Shown: positions 1 through 11,400 of the stretch, one piece after another
Position numbering within the stretch: the first letter of the stretch is position 1
Layout: every line of letters begins with the position of its first letter
Source of the DNA: Eretmocerus hayati
Lineage: Eukaryota > Arthropoda > Insecta > Hymenoptera > Aphelinidae
Assembly: GCA_029851415.1 (NCBI GenBank)
Contig: CM056743.1
Span: 10,036,727 to 10,100,726, forward strand
DNA: 64,000 bases
Direction of reading: 5' to 3'
The notes under the pieces: model-generated
The model's database searches: none
The model's input: the letters and a program-made list of their open reading frames with translations, nothing else
What the model was told of the DNA's origin: nothing
Made by a program: the position numbers and the translations under genes

Positions 1-153
1 CGTTATAGCAATGCGCGAAATAACGCGGTGCAAGGCGCGGATAACGGGAATACGAAAAATAATTCGCGGTTTTCGGATAATAAGCGATCCGTCAACGAGA
101 TACATCTTTCTGAAAACGAAAATGAGGGCAGCGATAAATCGGAAAACGAGTAG
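1..153 (+). CDS. C-terminal end of an unknown ORF (partial)
   Basis: A reading frame is open from the first base of the window to a TAG at 151-153, giving 50 residues. The peptide is hydrophilic and rich in Asn, Ser, Glu and Asp, with no recognisable domain. It could be the tail of a retroelement polyprotein lying upstream, since the following kilobase looks like a retroelement promoter or LTR region, but it could also be chance. The upstream part lies outside the window, so function cannot be judged. Confidence 0.3.
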   Translation, partial: RYSNARNNAVQGADNGNTKNNSRFSDNKRSVNEIHLSENENEGSDKSENE

Positions 154-462
154 TCGTTGCAATCACCCCCCCACACACACAGGACACAGATTCTAAAAGT
201 ATTTTGGTTGAAAATCAAAACACATACTGTCGTAGGCCTCCGTCATACGAACATTCAAATATATACAAATTGCCGCGACTTCCCGCGAGCGAACAGATGC
301 ATCCCATTTTGTTTCGTTTTCTACGGGTGTGCTTCTTTTCAATTAAAGCGAGTAATTTTTAATTGTATCGAGTACAAAATTTCTTTTGATCGGAAATTCA
401 CCAATGCGCTAATATACATATTTTTCGCGCACCTGAAGTATGCGTCACTCGTATGAAAATTG

Positions 463-757
463 TCAACAAGTCACGCGACGTGCCATAGAGCCTGAGTAAC
501 CGTTCGTAGCGTTATTTACTTCGAATTTTACTGACAGATCACGCGACGCTGCGTGAACAACGGCCCGCTCCGTTGCTCTCCTTGAATACCGCTGCCGAGT
601 CACGCGACGCCGCGTAGAGCGTGAGTAACGCCCCGTCGCGTTTCTTTCAACAAGCTCGATATGTAGGTCACGCAACGTGGCGTAAAAACGTAGCCCACGG
701 TCCGTGCCGTCATCTTGAGCAGTTTCAAACCTAGGTCACGCATGGTGGCGTTATTTT
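463..757 (+). repeat. Five diverged ~66-bp tandem repeats upstream of a TATA box
   Basis: The core GTCACGCGACG, or a close variant, recurs at about 471, 536, 599, 667 and 735, each followed by a G/C-rich stretch such as GCGTAGAGCGTGAGTAACG. Spacing is about 62-69 bp. The array ends just before a TATA box at 781-789. Tandem repeats in this position are common in the U3 part of retroelement LTRs, where they act as enhancers. That role is inference here. Confidence 0.6.
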
Positions 758-778
758 ATGATTGTGTATGATCGACGA

Positions 779-840
779 GCCTATATAAGGGGAGCCGCAC
801 GGAGAAAAGAGGATAGAATACGCGTGCATTTCAGAGCCTC
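779..840 (+). promoter_or_regulatory. TATA-type core promoter, probably of the retroelement
   Basis: CTATATAAGG at 780-789 is a strong TATA box. A transcription start about 30 bp downstream would fall near 812-830, where a TTTCAGAG initiator-like sequence is present. The promoter sits between the 66-bp repeat array and the protease ORF, fitting a 5' LTR or leader. No matching 3' LTR copy was found after pol or after the accessory ORFs, so the LTR borders are not defined. Confidence 0.45.
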
Positions 841-1255
841 GTCTCCACGCTTACAACAGTTTCATCCGCACCCGTGGTGCTTCCCGGCCAGGTCCCCGTC
901 GACGTCCTCCTCTCGAGCCGACGAGAGAGTGCGATGGCCACTCTAGGGCATTCTGTATAACTACGAGATCTACTCGCGTGTGTGAGTGCGGCCGTAATTA
1001 AGAGGCATCCGTGATGTTGTATTGAATCCATTTTTTCGACATAAAGCACATTTTCGAATAGTCAAAAACATAACCCAAGTGTTGATCGCCTCATTGGAGA
1101 CTCCCCGCCCAAATTTGATACAAGTTATTTCCGTGCCTGAACTCTTTAAATTGCACGAGTTAATAATTGGACCTGCGTTCCGGAGTTCTCGCCAACGACG
1201 ACGCTGACCGCCTATCGCGCATCAGGGAAACTGCTTTTGATTCGTAGTTACATAA
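841..1255. other. Leader-like stretch without a gene
   Basis: This 0.4-kb stretch between the TATA box and the protease frame holds only short open frames. It would correspond to the R/U5 plus leader region if the upstream promoter is a 5' LTR. I could not identify a convincing tRNA primer-binding site. Confidence 0.3.
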
Positions 1256-1330
1256 TTCTCGCGAGTTTCTTATGTTTCATTGAATACTCATCTTCAATAC
1301 ACACCAATTGCAACGACGTTTAACGAGCGT

Positions 1331-2314
1331 ATGAGTGATCATGCCAAAAGAAGATTAAAGAAAAGAATAAATATATCCGTGGTTCAGGCCGCCGGGTCTG
1401 AACAGATGGAAGTTGCTGATGAAAATGAGCGGTCTTTCGTTCATTCAGAGGGGCAGATCGATAGGCCCACTTTCGATAACCAAACCCAGGTAATAGATTC
1501 GGTTAGTAGATATATTGCGGACGATAACCAAGCGGCAACATATGGCAACGTGAGAAGTGAGATGTCGAAGGAAAGTGATCATGAAACAAGGTCAATTCGT
1601 TATGGCAAAATTTCAAACGAGATGTCGATGGGCCCGGAAGTTCGAACGTTATATGAGAACAGCGAATTAGGACCTAGAGGGAATAGTTCAAAGTGGTCAA
1701 CCGCATCCCTGCGATCTAGATGTCAGAGGGATAACTTAGATTGTCGGCAAGTGAATTCGGTTTATTCTCGGCAGGAATTATTGGATGAACCGCTACACGC
1801 GCAACACGAAATCGTGAAGGACAAAATTGAATGTCCAGAAATTAAAATCATTATAGAAGGAATTGAAGTAAGAGTTCTTTCGGACTCTGGGAGTAAAATT
1901 ACCTGCGTTGCTGAAGATGTGTATGAGAGGAATCTTGAACTTTGGAAATCGTTTCCTACTTTTGCGGTTACTGGGTTACATGCAAGCGGGTTTACTGGAG
2001 AAAAATCGATGCGAATAAAACGTCAATTCCGAGCTAGAGTAGGAATTGGGGGAACTCACGTCGATGTTGACTTTTTAGTAATTCCAAAGCTAATCCATGG
2101 ATGTATTTTCGGAGTAGGGACGTTAATCCAACTAGATGCAAAACTTTCATTTCGAAAGAAAGGATTTGTTTGCAATATTGACAATCGAATCATCAACATC
2201 ACATATGATTATCATCTGATGGATTCAATTGATTTCCAAAATATAAGGCAAACTTGTTCACAAGCATATCTAGAAATTCAAACAATCAAGAATCTGAATT
2301 TGGAATGGAATTAG
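1331..2314 (+). CDS. Ty3/gypsy-type ORF with retropepsin (aspartic protease)
   Basis: The frame is open from 1256, and the first in-frame ATG is at 1331. The first ~170 codons give a hydrophilic charged peptide without visible gag zinc knuckles (CCHC), so a real gag is either absent, highly diverged or deleted. The protease signature L-S-D-S-G-S is encoded at about 1877-1894, with the catalytic D-S-G starting at 1883. It is followed by a beta-rich stretch and the F-L-V-I-P / H-G-C-I-F-G segment expected of the retropepsin flap and second half. The frame ends at TAG 2312-2314. The reverse transcriptase continues in the -1 frame from 2254, overlapping by about 60 nt. No canonical slippery heptamer was seen, so the switch may be a mutation. 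This is a mobile-element gene, non-functional as a whole. Confidence 0.75.
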   Translation: MSDHAKRRLKKRINISVVQAAGSEQMEVADENERSFVHSEGQIDRPTFDNQTQVIDSVSRYIADDNQAATYGNVRSEMSKESDHETRSIRYGKISNEMSMGPEVRTLYENSELGPRGNSSKWSTASLRSRCQRDNLDCRQVNSVYSRQELLDEPLHAQHEIVKDKIECPEIKIIIEGIEVRVLSDSGSKITCVAEDVYERNLELWKSFPTFAVTGLHASGFTGEKSMRIKRQFRARVGIGGTHVDVDFLVIPKLIHGCIFGVGTLIQLDAKLSFRKKGFVCNIDNRIINITYDYHLMDSIDFQNIRQTCSQAYLEIQTIKNLNLEWN

Positions 2315-2694
2315 ATCAAACTCAAAAGGTTGAACACGAAAATCCTACTGACGAAGAAATATTCAAGAAAGTGAATACCATGAATAGATCGAGCCACGAT
2401 GAAGAACGAATGAGTGCGGTATTGAAAAAACGTCGTAGAGCATTAAGCACCGAACCGGGCCAATTTAAAGAATTCGAATATATGATAAGAATGAAAAACT
2501 TAGACCCATATAACGCGGAAACATATCCTATTCCAATTGCATTAAGAGATAAAGTTAGCAATGAAATTCAACGTATGTGGAATTTGGAAGTTATAGAGCG
2601 CGGGGAAAGCGAATATATTAACCCGTTAGTAGCCATTGTGAAACGGAATGGTGAGATTCGCTTATGTTTAGAGGCTATGGGAAATGGATCATGA
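2254..2694 (+). pseudogene. Reverse transcriptase, N-terminal (fingers) part
   Basis: From about codon 55 the peptide shows the Ty3/gypsy RT entry: Y-P-I-P, then M-W-N-L-E-V-I-E-R-G-E-S-E-Y-I-N-P-L-V-A-I-V-K-R-N-G and R-L-C-L-E-A. These are RT motifs 1 and 2. Immediately after R-L-C-L-E-A the frame is lost and it stops at 2692-2694, while the palm domain continues in another frame from about 2684. The element cannot make a full RT. Family assignment to Ty3/gypsy is confident; the clade is not. Confidence 0.8.
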
Positions 2695-3592
2695 CGGGTC
2701 GGAAGATATCGATGAATTTTTTAGATCGTGTCCGGAGATCGGGATAATGTCTAGTTTCGACTTAGTAAGTTCTTTCTGGCAGATCCGGCTTGCTAAGGCA
2801 TGCCGGAAATTTACCGCATTCAAGTTCAGGGGTTCGACCTTCCAATTTACGGTAATGCCATTTGGCTGGAAAATAAGTGGGGCAGCTCTTAAACGCGCCT
2901 CGTATTCCCTTCTACAAAAATTCTCCGAATTTGTGAAAGATTTTGTTGATGACTAGTTAGTGATTTCCAAGGATTTTGATCAACATCTTGAACACATAGA
3001 CATGTTACTTGAAGCAGTCATAGAGGAAGGAATAACTTTGAGTTTTGAAGAAGCTAATTTGTGTAAAGAAGAAGTTGAGTTTCTGGGTCATATTCTTAGT
3101 ACTCAAGGCCTTCAGCCCGACACAGAAAAATTAGACTGCATCAAGAAATTCCCACCACCCAAGAATGTGAAACAATTAAGAGGTTTCCTAGGTCTAGTCC
3201 AATTTTGCGCGAAATTTACCAACAAGCTCGCCGAAGAAATGTCACCATTATTAGAACAACTGAGAACAGGAGTTAAGTGGCATTGGACTGAAACCCATCA
3301 AAGATATTTTGACCGAGTTAAAGAGCTGTTTACACACGATTTATTCTTGCTACATCCAAAAAAGGAACGCGGTTATATTTTGCATACAGGTGCAAGCGCG
3401 AGTAGCATTGGTGCCATTTTATACCAAGAGCATGAAGGCGAATTACGTGTCGTATCTATGGCTAGTCGCGCCCTCCGTGGGCCTGAACGGAACTATTTTA
3501 CTTCAGGAGCTGAACTTTTGACTATCGTCTGGGCACTAGAGAAATTTAGATCATTTATTTATTTATTTATGGAACAAAAGTCCAAATTATGA
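2684..3592 (+). pseudogene. Reverse transcriptase palm/thumb and start of RNase H, with in-frame stop
   Basis: This frame carries S-S-F-D-L-V-S-S-F-W-Q-I (catalytic Asp of motif A), F-Q-F-T-V-M-P-F-G-W (motif B) and F-V-D-D (motif C, catalytic Asp pair). A TAG at 2954-2956 falls directly after F-V-D-D, then the same frame goes on with L-V-I-S-K. The thumb segment F-L-G-H-I-L and K-Q-L-R-G-F-L-G-L follows, then the start of RNase H at I-L-H-T-G-A-S-A-S-S-I-G-A. The frame ends at 3592 just after an ATTT run at about 3552-3572, which appears to be expanded relative to the expected protein. The following frame begins at 3589. Confidence 0.82.
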
Positions 3593-4116
3593 CTGATCAC
3601 AAGGCCCTTAAATATTTAATGACTTGTCGTTTTTTTAATGCGCGCCTTACTCGGTGGTCGTTGGCAATTCAGGATATAGATCTATCTATAGGGTATATCC
3701 CGGGAAAAAATAACGTCCTGGCAGACACTCTCAGTAGAATTGACCACCCAACCGACGAACGTGACGAAAACGAGCTAATGATTAGTTTAATTTTGGCAAA
3801 GAAACCGGACGTTAACATCATGCTCCGCATTAAAAATATCGCGGCAGAACAAAGGTCAGACGAAGTACTTGCCAAGATTATTGATCGATTGGAAAAGGAA
3901 GAAATTGTTCGTGATTGTGATATTTTTAAAAATATTCTAATCAAAGGCGATAAGAAAATCGTATTACCAAAATCTTTAGCTCGCGACCTTATTTTAGACA
4001 TTCACGAAATGTATGCACATATCGGTGCTGTAAAATGTGCGAAAATGATTGGAGAAAAATTCTATTATCCTAATCTGAAACATTTTGCAACATTAACACT
4101 CCGACCATGCGACTAG
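3589..4116 (+). pseudogene. RNase H end and integrase zinc-binding domain, cut by a stop
   Basis: The peptide starts T-D-H-K-A-L-K-Y-L, then I-P-G-K-N-N-V-L-A-D-T-L-S-R, which are the closing motifs of a Ty3/gypsy RNase H. The integrase HHCC domain follows, with the histidines in I-H-E-M-Y-A-H-I-G and the first cysteine near the end. A TAG at 4114-4116 falls inside the C-x2-C pair. The same frame continues with the second cysteine at 4117. The break is therefore a single nonsense change rather than a shift. Confidence 0.8.
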
Positions 4117-5001
4117 TGTCAAAGAAACAAGACATACACAGTAGGAAGTCACGTCGAGACGCGTCCAATAATACCTGACGGTCCGGGTGATTTAGTCTCG
4201 GTTGATTTTTTTGGTCCGTTACCCGTTTCTACCGGAGGTGTCAAATACATTTTTGTTGTGTTAGATGTTTTTACAAAATTTGTCGTGTTATACCCTATCA
4301 AGGAGGAGGATACGCGAACCATAATTCGTAAAATATTCGAGGACTATATTCCGGTACACGGCAAACCAAAAAGGTTACAAATGGATGACGGGACCCAATT
4401 CACTTCTTCCAATTGGCTGAAACGATTGGAAGAAGAAGGAATTCGTTCGGTGCGACACGCGCAATCTAACGTGGTAGAACGTGTAATGAAAGAACTTGGG
4501 CGATTTTTCCGCACATTAGCAGAAAAACAGCACAAGTCTTGGGCTCGATGGGTACCTGTTATTCAGACGATCATGAATGAGGTGTACCACGAATCCATTC
4601 AAAGCACACCAATGCAATTGCATTTGGGTAAACCGCCAACGCGCGTGTGGAATCAATATATGATACGACCGGAAAGAAATTTAGCTACTCGTGAAGAACT
4701 TTTGGTATTAGCCGCTGAGAATCTAAGGAAAATAGGTTCGAAACGTGCTGACCTTCACAACGCACCTAAAACTATTACATCGTATAAACTTGGACAAGAA
4801 GTCTTAGTTCGTTCATGTAACGCGAGAGATGCAAGCAAAGGTATAATATCAACATTTCTGTCCATTTATGAAGGACCATATATCATCACCAAAGTAATCG
4901 AGCCATCTACGTGTCACTTAACTGATGAGTCCACCGGTACTTACCGTGGACAATTTCATTTTTCTTCGTTGCGACCATACCATCGATACGAAGCATCATG
5001 A
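4117..5001 (+). pseudogene. Integrase catalytic core and C-terminal domain
   Basis: The frame is open without interruption from just after the 4114 TAG to TGA at 4999-5001. The three acidic catalytic residues are visible: Asp in S-V-D-F-F-G-P-L, Asp in Q-M-D-D-G-T-Q-F and Glu in N-V-V-E-R-V-M-K-E. This is a D,D-35-E type retroelement integrase. The C-terminal part (P-Y-I-I-T-K-V near the end) matches the usual small barrel after the core. The piece lacks its own start, so it is translated only if the upstream breaks are bypassed. Confidence 0.85.
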
Positions 5002-5047
5002 AATGTTTTTTTTTTTGTTTTTGTTATTTTTGTTATAGTGCAACAAA

Positions 5048-5162
5048 ATGGCTGGACGTAGGGAAAATAAGCATCATCGAAGGAATAAGTTCCCAGACCG
5101 GCAAAATGAAGCAAAACGAGAACATACACGAGATGAGATTGAAAAGTTAGACTTTCGGAGTA
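5048..5162 (+). pseudogene. Small basic ORF downstream of pol, interrupted by element 5163-17503
   Basis: An ATG at 5048, 46 bp after the pol stop, opens a frame of 38 codons rich in Arg, Lys, His and Glu. It is cut at 5162 by the foldback-type element. Across the empty site, using one copy of the 10-bp duplication, the frame continues for about 22 more codons and stops at 17579-17581. An alternative frame then runs to 17738. No known domain. It may be an accessory protein of the retroelement. Confidence 0.4.
5153..5162 (+). repeat. 10-bp target-site duplication, left copy
   Basis: TTTCGGAGTA directly precedes the TGTAGCGG terminus of the element and is repeated exactly after its right end (17504-17513). 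A 9-11-bp duplication is typical of Foldback/Mutator-like elements. Confidence 0.9.
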
Positions 5163-5489
5163 TGTAGCGGTCTTGCTAAACGTTGTTAAGCAACGAATCG
5201 AAATTTTTTGAAATTTTAGAAACTAGACTCTAGGCTGGTCTAGGCGATGTATGGGAGTATATTGAGACATATCATGATCGATCTGGGCCACAATAGACAT
5301 TTTGGGGGTAGTTATGGTGATTTACAGGGGGTGTCTTATAGCTAGGGTGGCAGGTGCATATGATGTATCGTTTCCATGATGCCTTGTATCAGCAATTCAA
5401 AGATATACCCAGGATCTCACTTATGATAATGATAGACTGGATGTACACCACGGGGATCTTCTCTGAACCGACAGGAACTGCCTAAGGGT
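5163..5489 (+). repeat. Outer terminal inverted repeat of element 1, left arm
   Basis: Unique-sequence part of the arm, matching the reverse complement of 17185-17503 with only scattered substitutions. It ends where GGTGGGAAATAGGGGTAG starts the satellite. Confidence 0.88.
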
Positions 5490-8400
5490 GGGAAATAGGG
5501 GTAGTAATCGCGAAAAACGGTGAAGAATTTTTAAAAATCGGCAAGTGGAAAAACCCGGAATTTTATGACGGATTATCGTAGAGGCTGCTGGGATGCATCA
5601 CCATGATTTTTTGCAGCCCTCTAAAATTGCCGGAAGGGGTGGAAAATAGGCGTAGTAATCGCGAAAAACGGTAAAGAATTTTTTGAAAATCGGCAAGTGG
5701 AGAAACCCAGAACTTTATGAGGATTATCGTAGAGGGGGATAGGATGCATCACCATGAATTTTCGCAGCCCCCTAAAATTGCCGGAAGGGGTGGGAAATGG
5801 GGGTAGTTATCGCGAAGAACGGTAAAGAACTTTTTAAAGATCGGCAAGTGGAAAGACCCAGAATTTTATGACGGATTATCGTAGAGGCTAATGAGATGCA
5901 TCACCATGATTTTTTGCAGCCCTCTGAAATTGCCGGAAGGGGTGGAAAATACGGGTAGTAATCGCGAAAAACGGTAAAGAATTTTTTGAAAATCGGCAAG
6001 TGGAAAAACCCAGAATTTTATGACGGATTATCGTAGAGGGGGATAGGATTCATCTTCATGAATATTCGCAGCCCTCTAAAATTGCCGGAAGGGGTGGAAA
6101 ATGGGGGTAGTTATCGCGAAAAACGGTAAAGAACTTTTTAAAAATCGGCAAGTGAAAAAACCCAGAATTTTATGACGGATTATCGTAGAGAGGGATAGGA
6201 TGCATCACCATGAATTTTCGCAGCCCTATGAAATTGCCGGAAGGGGTGGGAAATGGGGGTAGTTGTCGCGAAAAACGGTAAAGAATTTTTTGAAAATCGC
6301 CAAGTGGAAAAACCCAGAATTTTATGACGGATTATTGTAGAGGCGGATAAAATGCATCACCATGATTTTTTGCAGCCCTCTAAAATTGCCGGGAGGGGTG
6401 GAAAATAGGGGTAGTAATCGCGAAAAACGGTAAAGAATCTTTTGAGAATCGGCAAGTGGAAAAACCCAGAATTTTATGACGGATTATCGTAGAGGGGGAT
6501 AGGATTCATCTTCATGAATATTCGCAGCCCTCTAAAATTGCCGGAAGGGGTGGGAAATGGGGGTAGTTATCGCGAAAAACGGTAAAGAACTTTTTAAAAA
6601 TCGGCAAGTGAAAAAACCCAGAATTTTATGACGGATTATCGTAGAGAGGGATAGGATGCATCACCATGAATTTTCGCAGCCCTATGAAATTGCCGGAAGG
6701 GGTGGGAAATGGGGGTAGTTGTCGCGAAAAACGGTAAAGAATTTTTTGAAAATCGCCAAGTGGAAAAACCCAGAATTTTATGACGGATTATTGTAGAGGC
6801 GGATAAAATGCATCACCATGATTTTTTGCAGCCCTCTAAAATTGCCGGGAGGGGTAGAAAATAGGGGTAGTAATCGCGAAAAACGGTAAAGAATCTTTTG
6901 AGAATCGGCAAGTGGAAAAACCCAGAATTTTATGACGGATTATCGTAGAGGGGGATAGGATTCATCTTCATGAATATTCGCAGCCCTCTAAAATTGCCGG
7001 AAGGGGTGGGAAATGGGGGTAGTTATCGCGAAAAACGGTAAAGAACTTTTTAAAAATCGGCAAGTGAAAAAACCCAGAATTTTATGACGGATTATCGTAG
7101 AGAGGGATAGGATGCATCACCATGAATTTTCGCAGCCCCCTAAAATTGCCGGAAGGGGTGGGAAATGGGGGTAGTTATCGCGAAAAACGGTAAAGAAGTT
7201 TTTAAAAATCGGCAAGTGGAAAAACCCAGAATTTTATGACTGATCATCGTAGAGGGGGATGGGATGCATCACCATGAATTTTCGCAGCCCCCTAAAATTG
7301 CCGGAATGGGTGGGAAATGGGGGTAGTTATCGCGAAATACGGTGAAGAAGTTTTTAAAAATCGGTTAGTGAAAAAACCCAGAATTTTATGACTGATCATC
7401 GTTGAGGGGGATGGGATGCATCACCATGAATTTTTGCAACCCTTTAAAATTGCCGGAAGGGCTGGAAAATAGGGGTAGTAATCGCGAAAAACGGTAAAGA
7501 ATTTTTTGATAATCGGCAAGTGGAAAAACCCAGAATTTTATGACGGATTATTGTAGAGGCGGATGAGATGCATCACCATGATTTTTTGCAGCCCTATGAA
7601 ATTGCCGGAAGGGGTGGGAAATGGGGGTAGTTGTCGCGAAAAACGGTAAAGAATTTTTTGAAAATCGGCAAGTGGAAAAACCCAGAATTTTATGACGGAT
7701 TATTGTAGAGGCGGATGAGATGCATCACCATGAATTTTCGCAGCCCCCTAAAATTGCCGGAATGGGTGGGAAATGGGGGTAGTTATCGCGAAAAACGGTA
7801 AAGAAGTTTTTAAAAATCGGTTAGTGAAAAAACCCAGAATTTTATGACTTATTATCGTAGAGAGGGATAGGATGCATCATCATGAATTTTCGCAGCCCTC
7901 TAGAATTGCCGGAAGGGGTGGGAAATAGGGGTAGTAATCGCGAAAAACGGTAAAGAATTTTTTGAGAATCGGCAAGTGGAAAAACCCAGAATTTTATGAC
8001 GGATTATCGTAGAGGGGGATAGGATGCATCACCATGAATTTTCGCAGCCTTATGAAATTGCCGGAAGGGGTGGGAAATGGGGGTAGTTGTCGCGAAAAAC
8101 GGTAAAGAATTTTTTGAAAATCGGCAAGTGGAAAAACCCAGAATTTTATGACGGATTATTGTAGAGGCGGATGAGATGCATCACCATGATTTTTTGCAGC
8201 CCTCTAAAATTGCCGGGAGGGGTGGAAAATAGGGGTAGTAATCGCGAAAAACGGTAAAGAATTTTTTGAGAATCGGCAAGTGGAAAAACCCAGAATTTTA
8301 TGACGGATTATCGTAGAGGGGGATAGGATCCATCTTCATGAATATTCGCAGCCCTCTAAAATTGCCGGAAGGGGTGGAAAATGGGGGTAGTTATCGCGAA

Positions 8401-11400
8401 AAACGGTAAAGAACTTTTTAAAAATCGGCAAGTGAAAAAACCCAGAATTTTATGACGGATTATCGTAGAGAGGGATAGGATGCATCACCATGAATTTTCG
8501 CAGCCCTATGAAATTGCCGGAAGGGGTGGGAAATGGGGGTAGTTGTCGCGAAAAACGGTAAAGAATTTTTTGAAAATCGCCAAGTGGGAAAACCCAGAAT
8601 TTTATGACGGATTATTGTAGAGGCGGATAAGATGCATCACCATGATTGTTTGCAGCCCTCTAAAATTGCCGGGAGGGGTGGAAAATAGGGGTAGTAATCG
8701 CGAAAAACGGTAAAGAATTCTTTGAGAATCGGCAAATGGAAAAACCCAGAATTTTATGACGTATCATCGTAGAGGGGGATAGGATTCATCTTCATGAATA
8801 TTCGCAGCCCTCTAAAATTGCCGGAAGGGGTGGGAAATGGGGGTAGTTATCACGAAAAACGGTAAAGAACTTTTTAAAGATCGGCAAGTGAAAAAACACA
8901 GAATTTAATGACGGATTATCGTAGAGAGGGATAGGATGCATCACCATGAATTTTCGCAGCCCCCTTAAATTGCCGGAAGGGGTGGGAAATGGGGGTAGTA
9001 ATCGCGAAAAACGGTAAAGAAGTTTTTAAAAATCGGCAAGTGGAAAAACCCAGAATTTTATGACTGATCATCGTAGAGGGGGATGGGATGCATCACCATG
9101 AATTTTCGCAGCCCCCTAAAATTGCCGGAATGGGTGGGAAATGGGGGTAGTTATCGCGAAAAACGGTAAAGAAGTTTTTAAAAATCTGTTAGTGAAAAAA
9201 TCCAGAATTTTATGACTGATCATCGTTGAGGGGGATGGGATGCATCACCATGAATTTTTGCAACCCTTTAAAATTGCCGGAAGGGCTGGAAAATAGGGGT
9301 AGTAATCGCGAAAAACGGTAAAGAATTTTTTGAGAATCGGCAAGTGGAAAAACCCAGAATTTTATGACTTATTATCGTAGAGAGGGATAGGATGCATCAT
9401 CATGAATTTTCGCAGCCCTCTAGGATTGCCGGAAGGGGTGGGAAATAGGGGTAGTAATCGCGAAAAACGGTAAAGAATTTTTTGAGAATCGGCAAGTGGA
9501 AAAACCCAGAATTTTATGACGGATTATCGTAGAGGGGGATAGGATGCATCACCATGAATTTTCGCAGCCCTATGAAATTGCCGGAAGGGGTGGGAAATGT
9601 GGGTAGTTGTCGCGAAAAACGGTAAAGAATTTTTTGAAAATCGGCAAGTGGAAAAACCCAGAATTTTATGACGGATTATTGTAGAGGCGGATGAGATGCA
9701 TCACCATGATTTTTTGCAGCCCTCTAAAATTGCCGGGAGGGGTGGAAAATAGAGGTAGTAATCGCGAAAAACGGTAAAGAATTTTTTGAGAATCGGCAAG
9801 TGGAAAAACCCAGAATTTTATGACGGATTATCGTAGAGGGGGATAGGATTCATCTTCATGAATATTCGCAGCCCTCTAAAATTGCCGGAAGGGGTGGGAA
9901 ATGGGGGTAGTTATCGCGAAAAACGGTAAAGAACTTTTTAAAAATCGGCAAGTGAAAAAACCCAGAATTTTATGACGGATTATCGTAGAGAGGGATAGGA
10001 TGCATCACCATGAATTTTCGCAGCCCTATGAAATTGCCGGAAGGGGTGGGAAATGGGGGTAGTTGTCGCGAAAAACGGTAAAGAATTTTTTGAAAATCGC
10101 CAAGTGGAAAAACCCAGAATTTTATGACGGATTATTGTAGAGGCGGATAAAATGCATCACCATGATTTTTTGCAGCCCTCTAAAATTGCCGGGAGGGGTG
10201 GAAAATAGGGGTAGTAATCGCGAAAAACGGTAAAGAATCTTTTGAGAATCGGCAAGTGGAAAAACCCAGAATTTTATGACGGATTATCGTAGAGGGGGAT
10301 AGGATTCATCTTCATGAATATTCGCAGCCCTCTAAAATTGCCGGAAGGGGTGGGAAATGGGGGTAGTTATCGCGAAAAACGGTAAAGAACTTTTTAAAAA
10401 TCGGCAAGTGAAAAAACCCAGAATTTTATGACGGATTATCGTAGAGAGGGATAGGATGCATCACCATGAATTTTCGCAGCCCCCTAAAATTGCCGGAAGG
10501 GGTGGGAAATGGGGGTAGTTATCGCGAAAAACGGTAAAGAAGTTTTTAAAAATCGGCAAGTGGAAAAACCCAGAATTTTATGACTGATCATCGTAGAGGG
10601 GGATGGGATGCATCACCATGAATTTTCGCAGCCCCCTAAAATTGCCGGAATGGGTGGGAAATGGGGGTAGTTATCGCGAAATACGGTGAAGAAGTTTTTA
10701 AAAATCGGTTAGTGAAAAAACCCAGAATTTTATGACTGATCATCGTTGAGGGGGATGGGATGCATCACCATGAATTTTTGCAACCCTTTAAAATTGCCGG
10801 AAGGGCTGGAAAATAGGGGTAGTAATCGCGAAAAACGGTAAAGAATTTTTTGATAATCGGCAAGTGGAAAAACCCAGAATTTTATGACGGATTATTGTAG
10901 AGGCGGATGAGATGCATCACCATGATTTTTTGCAGCCCTATGAAATTGCCGGAAGGGGTGGGAAATGGGGGTAGTTGTCGCGAAAAACGGTGAAGAATTT
11001 TTTGAAAATCGGCAAGTGGAAAAACCCAGAATTTTATGACGGATTATTGTAGAGGCGGATGAGATGCATCACCATGAATTTTCGCAGCCCCCTAAAATTG
11101 CCGGAATGGGTGGGAAATGGGGGTAGTTATCGCGAAAAACGGTAAAGAAGTTTTTAAAAATCGGTTAGTGAAAAAACCCAGAATTTTATGACTTATTATC
11201 GTAGAGAGGGATAGGATGCATCATCATGAATTTTCGCAGCCCTCTAGAATTGCCGGAAGGGGTGGGAAATAGGGGTAGTAATCGCGAAAAACGGTAAAGA
11301 ATTTTTTGAGAATCGGCAAGTGGAAAAACCCAGAATTTTATGACGGATTATCGTAGAGGGGGATAGGATGCATCACCATGAATTTTCGCAGCCTTATGAA

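Noticed and set aside
441..1075. 5' LTR with a matching 3' LTR
   Set aside because: The promoter-like structure is real, but no second copy was found after pol or after the accessory ORFs, so LTR ends are not called.
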